Part shown: piece after piece, positions 7,628 through 16,215 of the stretch
Numbering within the stretch: the stretch's first letter is position 1
Layout of the letters: the number at the start of each line of letters is the position of its first letter
From: Methylophaga sp.
GTDB lineage: Bacteria; Pseudomonadota; Gammaproteobacteria; Nitrosococcales; Methylophagaceae
Length of the DNA: 56,137 bases
Direction: 5' to 3'
Assembly (NCBI GenBank): GCA_002706095.1
Contig: PAJP01000015.1
Span: 1 to 56,137 of the forward strand
Translations under genes and position numbers: made by a program
The notes under the pieces: model-generated
The model's input: only the letters and a program-made list of their open reading frames with translations
The model's database searches: none
Told to the model about the DNA's origin: nothing

Positions 7628-8411
7628 TTTATTTGAGCTTTACCGAAAAGACAGCCCTAGTAGTCAAGGGACAAAAGACTGGGTAATTAAAGTCACAGCG
7701 TCAAACGAACTTACCGTGATGTTTGGTAAGACCGGCTCCAAGCTTCGCACTAGAGTACTTAAACTAGACAAAAATGTGGATGCATGGAGTGAACAGCTGG
7801 AGCGTGTTAAACAAAAATTGAATGAAGGCTATTCAAAGATTGGTAAAGCACGCATCGACGACAAAGGCAATGTCATGATGGCTCAAGATATCGAAGAGCA
7901 AACGTGGAGTATGTTGGAGTTGGACGAAGCTGAAGTTGAAACCGCATTGAAATCACTTGTTGATGACATTGTGGCGTATAACTTTGACAATGGCTTTGAT
8001 GAAATGCTGATATCGGCTGAATATGACAGTAACCTAAATGGAGCCATCATCTCGTGTGATGGCTTACTGCCAATTGAAGGATGGAAAATCATTAAAGATG
8101 ATGGTTTAAACTTTCTAACAAGCGGTAAGGTTATTGGTGGAGGAAAAATAGAAAGTTCTCTACAGCTGTTGCTGTTAGTAGGATTATCTAAGAAGCTTCC
8201 TGATGGAACAATTTCAGCTGTCGCTTTCAAAGGACAGAACTCACGGGATTTAATGCCAAACAAACGAGGCTTACCTGCTGACTTTGCCGAAGCATTAGAG
8301 TTACCGTCAAAGTATGTTCGTGAATTAGCACAGGCGATAGGTATTCTTGCAAAGCCTGTACCCATCTTATCTCAAGAGGCTGTTAGTACGCCGACAGCTA
8401 TTTGTTTTTAA
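7619..8411 (+). CDS. WGR-like domain protein
   Basis: A 263-residue protein. I place the start at 7619 (overlapping the ATPase stop) because GGAGGT lies at 7603-7608; an in-frame start at 7542 would overlap much more. Residues 18-75 (DWVIKVTASNELTVMFGK, then a helix ending KLNEGYSKIG) fit the WGR fold, a nucleic-acid-binding module known from PARPs and bacterial toxin-antitoxin-like proteins. The rest is unrecognised. The protein ends PTAICF, and the DUF3150 protein of the same module ends PALFCF, suggesting a shared tail motif. A terminator follows at once. Confidence 0.65.
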
Positions 8412-8420
8412 CTACCAATA

Positions 8421-8447
8421 AAGCCGTCCCTATGGGGCGGCTTTTTT
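8421..8447 (+). terminator. Intrinsic terminator
   Basis: AAGCCGTCCC (8421-8430) pairs with GGGGCGGCTT (8434-8443), followed by T-rich sequence. It ends the ATPase/WGR operon. Confidence 0.85.
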
Positions 8448-8451
8448 GTTT

Positions 8452-8481
8452 GTAACTAGCTTTCCTCAATATCCGGTTATT
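8452..8481 (+). promoter_or_regulatory. Transfer-operon dyad, copy 1
   Basis: This 30-base element (GTAACTAGC ... TCAATATCCGGTTATT) ends 64 bases before the DUF1173 start. The right half is perfect and the left half is the most degenerate of the five copies. It is probably an activator site overlapping the -35 region. Confidence 0.6.
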
Positions 8482-8545
8482 TATTCAAATCAATCTCATA
8501 GCTCTATAGAGTGCATTATGATTTAGTCTAAATTAGGATTGATGT

Positions 8546-9814
8546 ATGAATTCAATACGCATTCGCTTTGACCAGAACACTGCCTATACCCGTGATTGGT
8601 TAGCAGACAATGAAGCAGAGGCTCAGCGAGTACTTGCGACTTTCAAAGCACGAAATATCACCCCACAATGCGAGTGCAATGACAAAATGCCTCCTATGTA
8701 CATCTCTCATAGGACAAGATACTTTCTTGCACGAAATCCTGGTACCGGTTCACTTCATTCTCCTGAGTGCCCATCATTTGAAATGGAAACTGAAGACAGT
8801 GGGAGAATTACATATGAAAATGATGTGATCAAAACAAAAAATGACGGAACGTTGTCGTTAAAGATACTCGCTCCATTAGCTCATAAAAAGGTAGACAGGG
8901 CTGCAAAGGAAGAGAGTGATATTGATTCACTTGTTCCACCAAAACCAAAAGCACAGACCCAAAAGCGTGATGCGATGTCCTTATCTGGTCTTCTGGCTTT
9001 AATGTGGGAAGAAGCAGAGTTAAATAGATGGCATCCAGGATTTAATAAACGGCGAATTTGGGCGGTGGCCAGAAATCGTTTATTGGATGTGGCACAACGG
9101 ATCTATACAAAACGAACAAATCTCGCAGATGTTATTTATATCCCCGAACATTTTAACGAAGCTTCAAAAGATGCAATTGATGAGAGAAGAAAAGCAGAAT
9201 TTACTCGGATTATGACTTCTACAAGTATTTCCACAAAGTACATGGTAGTCATTGGTGGGATACGTAAAATCAACTTACAACAGAACTCAATCGCTATTAT
9301 GCTCAGACACCAAAGTGATGCACTGAAATACTGGGGTACTCAGCATGTCATGAAGAAAATGGAAAATAGCCTAGTGTTATCTATTTTGAATGATGATGAA
9401 GATCCAAGATTAGTTTACACAATGATGGTAATCAGTCGTGATAGCAATGATGTATTGCATATACAGGATATTGGCTTTTTGTTAGCTGATATTCATATGA
9501 TTCCAACTTACTTTGAGTATGACAGGTTGATGACTGAGAAACTCATTATGGAAGATCATAAGTTCATTAAAACAATGCGTTTTGATGGTTCTAAAAACAC
9601 TGTCTACCCTGATTACCTACTGGTTGATAATCCTAGTCGCCCTACACCGATGGCAATATTTAGAACGTTTGCCTCAGAAAATGTTGTAGAGCAAAGGCAC
9701 TTGGCCATAAATAGGTGGAAACAGAAATACGGACAATATTGGATTTGGGATATGGAAACTCAAGGAGAAACTCTTCCCAACCTGACCACCTTTACATACT
9801 CAGATGACCTATAG
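8546..9814 (+). CDS. DUF1173 family protein
   Basis: A 422-residue protein matching DUF1173 as I know it from conjugative elements. It has an N-terminal CxC (QCECNDKMPPMYI) with a second cysteine in GSLHSPECPSFE, a likely zinc site. A variable linker follows, then a C-terminal domain with VYPDYLLVD and, near the end, QYWIWDME. The C-terminal part resembles a PD-(D/E)XK-like fold, which is inference. The function is unknown. It is a single-gene unit behind dyad copy 1, the only dyad target without an obvious transfer role, so a transfer function is suggested by context. Confidence 0.8.
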   Translation: MNSIRIRFDQNTAYTRDWLADNEAEAQRVLATFKARNITPQCECNDKMPPMYISHRTRYFLARNPGTGSLHSPECPSFEMETEDSGRITYENDVIKTKNDGTLSLKILAPLAHKKVDRAAKEESDIDSLVPPKPKAQTQKRDAMSLSGLLALMWEEAELNRWHPGFNKRRIWAVARNRLLDVAQRIYTKRTNLADVIYIPEHFNEASKDAIDERRKAEFTRIMTSTSISTKYMVVIGGIRKINLQQNSIAIMLRHQSDALKYWGTQHVMKKMENSLVLSILNDDEDPRLVYTMMVISRDSNDVLHIQDIGFLLADIHMIPTYFEYDRLMTEKLIMEDHKFIKTMRFDGSKNTVYPDYLLVDNPSRPTPMAIFRTFASENVVEQRHLAINRWKQKYGQYWIWDMETQGETLPNLTTFTYSDDL

Positions 9815-9839
9815 GCGCTGTAAATCTAAATTTGTGAAC

Positions 9840-10039
9840 TAGTAGCCTTGCGTGCTCGGTGACATCGTAATAACATTCACTTAACTAGGTTTCTAACTCA
9901 TCATTGATTTGATGAGTAAGAACTGGAACTGGCCCAGATAATTTAGCCAGTCTCAACTACCCGAATGGGAAATATTTTTCCTCATTCGGGGGACTAGTAT
10001 TTCTATTCGGGTTTTTTCGTTTTTAAAAGGAGAAACCTA
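9840..10039 (+). promoter_or_regulatory. Structured leader E
   Basis: TAGGTTTCT (9886-9894) pairs perfectly with AGAAACCTA (10031-10039), the bases between the Shine-Dalgarno AAGGAG and the ATG. Inside are hairpins 9896-9903/9910-9917 (ACTCATCA/TGATGAGT) and 9922-9926/9947-9951 (ACTGG/CCAGT). CCCGAAT (9960-9966) can pair with either of two ATTCGGG copies, at 9984-9990 or at 10005-10011. The second is followed by TTTTTT (10012-10017) and makes a terminator. This is the clearest two-state switch among the leaders. Confidence 0.65.
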
Positions 10040-11047
10040 ATGGAAGTATTAGATCAAACAGTTTGGATTCATATTAACTATCGCACATGGCAGGGCAAGA
10101 AAACTCTGACACGTGACGAATTAAAACGATATGCTGATCCAAGCAAGACCCCACCTGAAGACCTTATCACACCCGGTACTAAAGCAATTGCTGATCCTGA
10201 GAAGCTGAAGCGCATTAACAGTTTAGGTAAACGCATTCACCGGGAATGTGAAAAAGTCTGTCTCAAAGCGTTTGGTGCTTATGGAACCTCGATCGAAGCT
10301 GGAGAAACATTACTAGCAAGATTGCAGGACTTAAAAGACAAACACCAAATGTTAATCAGCGAATATCTGGATAGCTATGAGCAATCCAATATTGAATGGA
10401 TAAATGAGCATCCTCAATGGGAGGATTGGTTAAGAAATTCCATGATGAGTCGCGGTGAAATTGAGAATCGATTCAAGTTTGAGTATCAAGCTTACAAAAT
10501 CTCAAGTGGTGGCCAAGGGGCATTAATGAATGACGGTCTTATACAAGAGCAAAATGGCTTGTTAGGACAGTTATTATCTGAAATCGAGAAGATGGCAAAT
10601 GATGCGTGGGTTGCGTCCTATGAAAATAGAGACAAGACCGGTCAAAAAGCGTTATCACCCATTCGCATGATATTGAACAAGCTCAAAACACTGAGCTATA
10701 TCAGTAATAAGGTGCATGTACTCATCAAGCGAGTGAATGATGTACTTAACTCGATGCCAAAATCCGGTCCAATTGAAGGTGCCGATCTCTCATCGGTTTG
10801 TGGATTACTAAACTTATTAGGCTCGTCAAAACGCATGACGGACTTTATTAACCAGGTACCACAACATCAAAACGATGTGTTCGATCAAGTTGAGGAGAAT
10901 GATGACGAAAACTTAATCCTTTCGGAACCGGCAGACACTGCCAGAAACGAAGAGTTTGAGTTTGATACTAATGAGGAATCAGAAGTTAACGTCAACACGC
11001 CCTCTACCTCTAAACCAGTTGCGCAGCCAGCGCTATTTTGCTTCTAA
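10040..11047 (+). CDS. DUF3150 family protein
   Basis: A 335-residue, mostly helical protein that fits DUF3150 (VWIHINYRTWQGKKTLTRDE near the start, then long helices). The C-terminal 50 residues are acidic and low-complexity. DUF3150 proteins are known beside MoxR-type ATPases and VWA proteins on plasmids and ICEs, which is exactly the context here. It may act as substrate, adaptor or scaffold of that complex; the sequence does not decide. The start is fixed by AAGGAG. It ends PALFCF, like the WGR-like protein's PTAICF. The HExxH-VWA gene follows after 11 bases. Confidence 0.8.
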   Translation: MEVLDQTVWIHINYRTWQGKKTLTRDELKRYADPSKTPPEDLITPGTKAIADPEKLKRINSLGKRIHRECEKVCLKAFGAYGTSIEAGETLLARLQDLKDKHQMLISEYLDSYEQSNIEWINEHPQWEDWLRNSMMSRGEIENRFKFEYQAYKISSGGQGALMNDGLIQEQNGLLGQLLSEIEKMANDAWVASYENRDKTGQKALSPIRMILNKLKTLSYISNKVHVLIKRVNDVLNSMPKSGPIEGADLSSVCGLLNLLGSSKRMTDFINQVPQHQNDVFDQVEENDDENLILSEPADTARNEEFEFDTNEESEVNVNTPSTSKPVAQPALFCF

Positions 11048-11058
11048 AGGAGTAAGTT

Positions 11059-12903
11059 ATGAACCAATCAACTTTGGTTAAATCACTCCCTATTGTCGCA
11101 AAGGCACTGGGGCGTAACATGGGTGTAAAAGTGGAACTGGATGCAAGTCATGCATGGACAGATGGTAATGTTATTTATTTACCTTCTCTGCCCATGCAAG
11201 ATCCTGGTGTTGAAACACTAGGTCTTGGCTATATCATCCATGAAGCAGGTCATATACGTTACAGTGATTTCAGTATTGATTACGAAGAGTTCTCTCCTAT
11301 TGTGAGAAAGCTAATTGGAATCATGGAAGATATCAGAATGGAGAAGTGCATTATCCGAGATTATCCGGGTGCATTCAAAAAGCTCTCGAACTTAGTTCAA
11401 AAGCTTGTTCAGGATGGTTTCTTCAAAAATGTTACTACTGATAGTTCACCTGCAGCAATATTGTGCGGTTATGTGCTACACAAAGGTCGTTCGCAAATGC
11501 TTGGTCAAACAGCTTTAAATGACCATGCAAAGAACTCACAAGCTTTTCTCGCAGGCGTGATGACACCACTAACTATGACGCGAATTAATAGTGTTATGGC
11601 TAGATTGTCATCTGCAAAGAATGAAGGTGATATCGTTAAGTTTGCACAAGAGATTGCCCAAATTCTTGATGAGGAAAGTAACCGCTCCACACCACCTCAA
11701 AACAGTGATCAAAGCCAGCAGCAACAAGCTGGCAATGATTCACAAGTTCAAGACCAGATACTAGATGAAAACCAATCAACCGGTGATTCGGCAGAAGGTC
11801 AAGAGCAAGGGGATGATGATTCACAAGACGATGATGGTGATATACCATCGAATCAAAGTGAAAGTGATGAATCAGATGACTTATTATCAGGTTCTAGCAC
11901 ATCGTCCAATGACGACATATCAGACGATAACGGTGACGCCAGTAATGGTTATTCTTCTAGTTCTGCTGGAAAAATGTCACAAGAAGAGTTTGATGCGGCC
12001 TTGCAGTTCATGAAAGACATTCTGGCAACAACAGAGAATGACTCAAGTGATCTGCCAGGTGATATTAGTGATGCATTTGAACACCTCATTGAAAATGAGA
12101 TTAAAGAGGCGGCAAACCAGCGTGGTAACTATGCTGTTAGTTTGGCTCCAACTCAGATTGCAAATCTAACATCACCGAGCGACCACCAACAGGCACTTGA
12201 TGAAGCACAAGCAGCTACTGCTGCATTGCGTTCCAGACTGGTCCAATTGGTTCAAGCCCAAACTAAAGTGAAGCGAAAGACTTCACGGAATGGGCGTAGG
12301 CTGAATGATCGAAAATTGCATCGTATAAAGTCAGGTAATTTATCGGTGTTTAAATCGACAAGTCGTAAGAAAGCAGTTAACACGGCAGTGCAAGTATTGC
12401 TCGACAGATCATACTCAATGACAGTTGATATGCCTGTTGCGGCACGCGCTACATTGTCACTTACAGCTGCAATGAAGAAAATACCCCATTTGTCAGTAGG
12501 GTCTGCAATGTTTCCAGGATATCTGGATAGTTCTGTAACTGTTTTAACAAGACAAAATCAGACTATGGACCAAACAGCGGGATACTACCCATTGGTAGAA
12601 GCAGATGGAAGCACTCCATTACTTCCTGCACTGAGTTGGTCTGGTGATAACCTCTTTGCCCAAAAAGAAGAAAGAAAAATGCTTTTTGTGGTAACTGATG
12701 GTGTACCAGATGACATGAAAGACTGTATTGAGTTAGTTAAGAACTTAAGACAGGGTGGTATTGAGGTATATGGCATTGGTATTAATGTAGATAAAAAAAT
12801 GATGTCAATGTTATTTGGCAAAGAGTATGTCTCTATGGAACATGTGGGTGAGCTTGCGGAAGCTACATTCGCACTACTAGAAAAGACCGTACTAGCTGCC
12901 TAG
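11059..12903 (+). CDS. HExxH / VWA-domain protein (CobT-like)
   Basis: A 614-residue protein with three parts. The N-terminal domain carries HEAGH at 61-65, a zinc-metallopeptidase-type motif, and a downstream MEDIRMEK helix like that of CobT-type proteins. A Gln/Ser/Asp-rich acidic linker spans about 215-310. The C-terminal VWA domain has the MIDAS motif D449-R-S451-Y-S453 and the VTDG strand at 545-548. VWA/MoxR pairs work as ATP-driven chaperone or metal-insertion machines. With the HExxH motif it might instead cleave a target. The partner ATPase is at 6611. A terminator follows. Confidence 0.85.
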   Translation: MNQSTLVKSLPIVAKALGRNMGVKVELDASHAWTDGNVIYLPSLPMQDPGVETLGLGYIIHEAGHIRYSDFSIDYEEFSPIVRKLIGIMEDIRMEKCIIRDYPGAFKKLSNLVQKLVQDGFFKNVTTDSSPAAILCGYVLHKGRSQMLGQTALNDHAKNSQAFLAGVMTPLTMTRINSVMARLSSAKNEGDIVKFAQEIAQILDEESNRSTPPQNSDQSQQQQAGNDSQVQDQILDENQSTGDSAEGQEQGDDDSQDDDGDIPSNQSESDESDDLLSGSSTSSNDDISDDNGDASNGYSSSSAGKMSQEEFDAALQFMKDILATTENDSSDLPGDISDAFEHLIENEIKEAANQRGNYAVSLAPTQIANLTSPSDHQQALDEAQAATAALRSRLVQLVQAQTKVKRKTSRNGRRLNDRKLHRIKSGNLSVFKSTSRKKAVNTAVQVLLDRSYSMTVDMPVAARATLSLTAAMKKIPHLSVGSAMFPGYLDSSVTVLTRQNQTMDQTAGYYPLVEADGSTPLLPALSWSGDNLFAQKEERKMLFVVTDGVPDDMKDCIELVKNLRQGGIEVYGIGINVDKKMMSMLFGKEYVSMEHVGELAEATFALLEKTVLAA

Positions 12904-12940
12904 CTAGATATATCCTTTAAGCTATATCTATCAATCATTA

Positions 12941-12965
12941 AGCCCCTTTTTGGGGCTTTTTTTTT
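12941..12965 (+). terminator. Intrinsic terminator
   Basis: AGCCCC (12941-12946) pairs with GGGGCT (12952-12957), followed by nine Ts. It insulates the VWA operon from the nuclease/pilus operon. Confidence 0.85.
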
Positions 12966-12995
12966 ATAACCAGCTCAGACCAATATCCGGTTATT
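12966..12995 (+). promoter_or_regulatory. Transfer-operon dyad, copy 2
   Basis: ATAACCAGC ... CCAATATCCGGTTATT starts at the very end of the preceding terminator's T-run. It lies 38 bases before the start chosen for the first gene of the thin-pilus unit. CATTAAAC about 17 bases downstream could be the -10. Confidence 0.7.
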
Positions 12996-13033
12996 CGTTG
13001 AGACAAGGCATTAAACCTTTTTTAATGCGAGCC

Positions 13034-13459
13034 ATGAAGAAAAAGAAAAATGGATTTATTTCAGCAACCAAGATTGCACAACGTAGCTACTGCGAAAAGC
13101 AGATAGTACTTGATCAGCAATATGGACGTAATGAAACAGATGTTCAGAGACAACGACGTGAAAGAGGGGAAGAAGAACACCTCAGACATCACTTAGAAGC
13201 TCAGCGTTATGGCGCAAAACGTGATAGTCGATGTTTCATAGCAACCGAGCTATTTGGACCGTTAGCAAAAGAAACTGATCAATTAAGACAGTTTAGAGAC
13301 ACGTTCCTAATGAGTCGACTCTGGGGGCGAATATTTACTAGAGCCTATTATGAAGTTTCACCGAGTATTGTTCGTTTGATGAAAAAGTACCCAATGGTCA
13401 GATCGTTAATAAAACCATTTATTAATTGGGTCGTAAGAATGGTGAGTAGAAATGGCTGA
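13034..13459 (+). CDS. Small protein with SYCEK helix and CFIAT segment
   Basis: A 141-residue protein. No good ribosome site marks the start; I chose ATG 13034 because upstream in-frame starts run into the dyad and terminator. The N-terminus (ISATKIAQRSYCEKQIVLD) looks like the first Cys-bearing helix of Cas4/RecB-type Fe-S nucleases. The C-terminal half contains RCFIATELFG and an LRQFRDTFL helix, the CFIATA-type segment seen at the end of many unrelated bacterial proteins. No catalytic PD-(D/E)XK core is present, but the next gene carries one. It is the first gene of the thin-pilus unit. Confidence 0.6.
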   Translation: MKKKKNGFISATKIAQRSYCEKQIVLDQQYGRNETDVQRQRRERGEEEHLRHHLEAQRYGAKRDSRCFIATELFGPLAKETDQLRQFRDTFLMSRLWGRIFTRAYYEVSPSIVRLMKKYPMVRSLIKPFINWVVRMVSRNG

Positions 13460-14018
13460 AACATTTTATATAGTCCTAGTCATTTTATTAATTCTATCTC
13501 TGTATGGAATTGATGCTCAGAGACGTGAAAAACGACGTAGATTCATTCTGAAAGAGAAAATGCCAAGAGAATTATCTGAGGCTCGTCTTATTCACTCAGA
13601 ACACTACATCAGAACGCTTCTTCCTCGAAAAATGCACGGGACACTTGATCAGCTATATAGATTAGCTTCTGGCTTACACGTGCTGGTGGACAGCAAAACT
13701 CGTGATAAACATCAAGTTTATAAGAAAGATATTGTTCAGATTTCCATATACAAAGTGATCTTATCCCGAAATGGTATGAATGTGGCTGACTACGCCTACT
13801 TCAGGGTAGTAACGCCCGCTGGTGTGGAATACATCAAACAAAATCTGCTTACCGAGGAAGAAGTAATCAAAGAGTACGACAGAACTGAAGCACTCATAGA
13901 TGGTAAAGCAACACCTTCAAACGCCAAACACAAATCAATGTGCATTAGCTGCCCCCAACAAATTAATTGTGACGATTGGCAGTTTTCAAGCCGCCAAATA
14001 TCTAAGGAGACACAATGA
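13452..14018 (+). CDS. Membrane-anchored PD-(D/E)XK (Cas4-like) nuclease
   Basis: A 188-residue protein with one N-terminal membrane helix (FYIVLVILLILSLYGI, 5-20) and a basic stretch. A compact nuclease core follows: D66 in GTLDQLYR, D80-S-K82 and Q96-ISI-Y100, then C164, C167 and C173 (CISCPQQINC) as in Fe-S nucleases. The usual N-terminal cluster cysteine is missing but is present in the upstream gene (SYCEK), so the two may form a split enzyme. The genes overlap by eight bases. A membrane-bound nuclease ahead of a pilus operon suggests processing of incoming DNA, which is inference. Confidence 0.7.
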   Translation: MAETFYIVLVILLILSLYGIDAQRREKRRRFILKEKMPRELSEARLIHSEHYIRTLLPRKMHGTLDQLYRLASGLHVLVDSKTRDKHQVYKKDIVQISIYKVILSRNGMNVADYAYFRVVTPAGVEYIKQNLLTEEEVIKEYDRTEALIDGKATPSNAKHKSMCISCPQQINCDDWQFSSRQISKETQ

Positions 14019-14578
14019 AAGCCAAAATGCTTTTACTACCACTACTACTATCAGCTACAAGCTCATTACATGCAGACATACTTTCTCCTACAGAAAACAG
14101 TGCCTCATACGCTGATAAAAGACTGAGGTATACAGCAAAGCTTGAAAAGCCTGCACAGCCAGTGAATGTAAAACTAAATCAAACTAACGATCTCAAAGCT
14201 GCTAAATCGACAGATCGTTTTTTGGTACCAAAGATAGATAAAACTGAGAAAGGTAGTGTTGCTTCGCCCCTACCTGAAAGTGGCCACAAAATTAAACAAG
14301 TTAGTGACCTTCCTTTACGAGAACTCAACGAATCTCTGCAAATATCATTTAGGGACAAAAGTTTGCCTTCGAGTATCCGTTCATTAACACCACCAGGTTG
14401 GGTAGTAGATCTTCAAATAGATAAAAGTCTCTATGAAACAAAAGTTAGCTTTAGCGGTGAAACAACTTACCAGCAGGCATTAAGTGACATCTTGAAACCT
14501 CAAGGACTCACATTTTTGGCTTACAGAAACATGAAGCCTAAACCACTTATTGTTATCACCCATGGAGGCAAAAAATGA
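14015..14578 (+). CDS. pilL: Thin-pilus protein PilL (TcpQ-like)
   Basis: A 187-residue exported protein with a signal peptide (LLLPLLLSATSSLHA). The C-terminal 90 residues match the TcpQ/PilL domain (LPLRELNESL, TPPGWVVDLQID, then YQQALSDIL). Such proteins help place or stabilise the pilus secretin in the outer membrane. It overlaps the upstream nuclease and the downstream secretin gene by ATGA, so the operon is tightly coupled. A second, lipoprotein PilL of PFGI-1 class lies at 32250; the two share the domain but belong to different operons. Confidence 0.8.
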   Translation: MKAKMLLLPLLLSATSSLHADILSPTENSASYADKRLRYTAKLEKPAQPVNVKLNQTNDLKAAKSTDRFLVPKIDKTEKGSVASPLPESGHKIKQVSDLPLRELNESLQISFRDKSLPSSIRSLTPPGWVVDLQIDKSLYETKVSFSGETTYQQALSDILKPQGLTFLAYRNMKPKPLIVITHGGKK

Positions 14579-16215
14579 AGAAGTCGATTATTGCTGTATT
14601 ACTTCTTAGCTTAAGCGGGTGTGCAATGCCCCCAGAAAAAGAAGTCAATACTCCGAGAGCCAAACCAGTTCCCTCTACAGCTGAAAAAGCACCTCGAACC
14701 AGTAATTTTGTAAGTATCACTACAGCCAAAAAACAACTAATGGATGAAAGAATCACTATCAATAACCCAAAAATTGCGGTTATCGATGCTTTGACATCAC
14801 CAAAGTCTCTCTCTCATGCAAACGTCATAGCTAAAGATTCTGGGGTTAATTTAGCAATGAGGATAGGGGTAAAAACACAAAACGCCAAAATTGAAGATTA
14901 TATATCTCAGGTTGAAGGAACCACTGATTATTTTATTGAACTGCAGGAGACGGGCAGTGACGTGACACTCTATGTCTCTTCAGTTATGACTAAATCATGG
15001 GATTTAGCAGCACTATCAGATATGCCGACTGTAGAAACAAAGTCAGGTTTCTCAGCAACAGGTCAGCCGAGTAATACTTCAGGAAAGGCCGGAGAAATGG
15101 CTGATTTCAGCTCTAATGAAGCGAGTGGAACGCAATTAACAACAAGCCGAACTGATGCTTCATGGCAATCACTTATTGATGATGCGAAAAAAATTCTAGG
15201 TTTGAAGATGAACGATAGTACAGATTCATCAAACAGTCAGAATAACAATGAGCAAACATTAATCCCGGAACTTGGTGAAGGTGACGATCCTATCGCCATG
15301 CTCAATGAGCTAGGTAACCGTCTTGATGATGAGATGAATCCTTATTTTATAGAACCATGGGTGGTTGGTAACAAGCGCATGGGGAAAATAACAGCTTTCG
15401 GTAAACCAAGTCAGATACATAGACTTGATGAATATATGAGCGAGTTAACATCTCAAAGCCAGCGTCAGGTGCATCTTGAAAGTGCCATTCTTGATGTCAA
15501 AACAAGAAATGGCGAGGGATACGGACTTGATTGGAGTGCAGTATATGCCAATGACGATAAAACTATTGCACTAACAGGAAGCGCTTCACAAGCCTTATCA
15601 ATTGTTGATGGAGGAACCTGGTCTTTTGCAGCATCCATTCCATTTGGAAAAGTTACTCTAAATTCTGTAATTAATTCACTCCGTGAGCAAGGTACTGTTT
15701 CTGTTCAAAGCCAGCCTAGAATGACCATAACAAATGGCTATACCGCATATCTAGGTAGCACTCAAGAGTTTAGCTTTGTATCAAATGTAGAATTCCTGCC
15801 TCTTACTTCAGGTAATAGTTCAAATGCTGCCTCTGATACTGCTATCACAACTCAGCTTTCACGTGTAAACGTCGGAATAAAGATTGCTGTTACACCAAGA
15901 ATACTTGATAACGGAAAGATCTTAGTGAATATCGTACCGTTCTTAAGTTCTATCACTGGTTTCACACCAATTAAATCAGGTGGTGAAATTTTTGAAACAC
16001 CTAATATTGCTTTACAAGAAATGGCCACACAAGTCATTACTGAAAGTGGTAACCCGATTTATCTTGGTGGGCTTGTAGTTAATAGAATGCTGCAAAACAC
16101 TAAGAATCTACCCATTAAGAATAAAGCACTTGCAAAGGCATTGGGTAGCGCCTCTTTTGAAGAAGAAAACAGTGAACTTGTCATTGTTGTGACTCCAAGG
16201 GAAGTAGGAGCATGA
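14575..16215 (+). CDS. pilN: PilN outer-membrane secretin lipoprotein
   Basis: A 546-residue protein. The lipobox is LSGC at the end of the signal sequence. Two N domains follow, then a Ser/Asn-rich linker around 180-220. The secretin domain occupies the C-terminal 250 residues (VQSQPRMTITNGYTAYLGS, ending with SELVIVVTPREVG). It matches the R64-type PilN family: a lipoprotein ring through which the type IVB pilus crosses the outer membrane. PilN is close to the usual length of about 550. It lies between PilL and PilO2 with four-base overlaps at both ends. Confidence 0.93.
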   Translation: MKKSIIAVLLLSLSGCAMPPEKEVNTPRAKPVPSTAEKAPRTSNFVSITTAKKQLMDERITINNPKIAVIDALTSPKSLSHANVIAKDSGVNLAMRIGVKTQNAKIEDYISQVEGTTDYFIELQETGSDVTLYVSSVMTKSWDLAALSDMPTVETKSGFSATGQPSNTSGKAGEMADFSSNEASGTQLTTSRTDASWQSLIDDAKKILGLKMNDSTDSSNSQNNNEQTLIPELGEGDDPIAMLNELGNRLDDEMNPYFIEPWVVGNKRMGKITAFGKPSQIHRLDEYMSELTSQSQRQVHLESAILDVKTRNGEGYGLDWSAVYANDDKTIALTGSASQALSIVDGGTWSFAASIPFGKVTLNSVINSLREQGTVSVQSQPRMTITNGYTAYLGSTQEFSFVSNVEFLPLTSGNSSNAASDTAITTQLSRVNVGIKIAVTPRILDNGKILVNIVPFLSSITGFTPIKSGGEIFETPNIALQEMATQVITESGNPIYLGGLVVNRMLQNTKNLPIKNKALAKALGSASFEEENSELVIVVTPREVGA

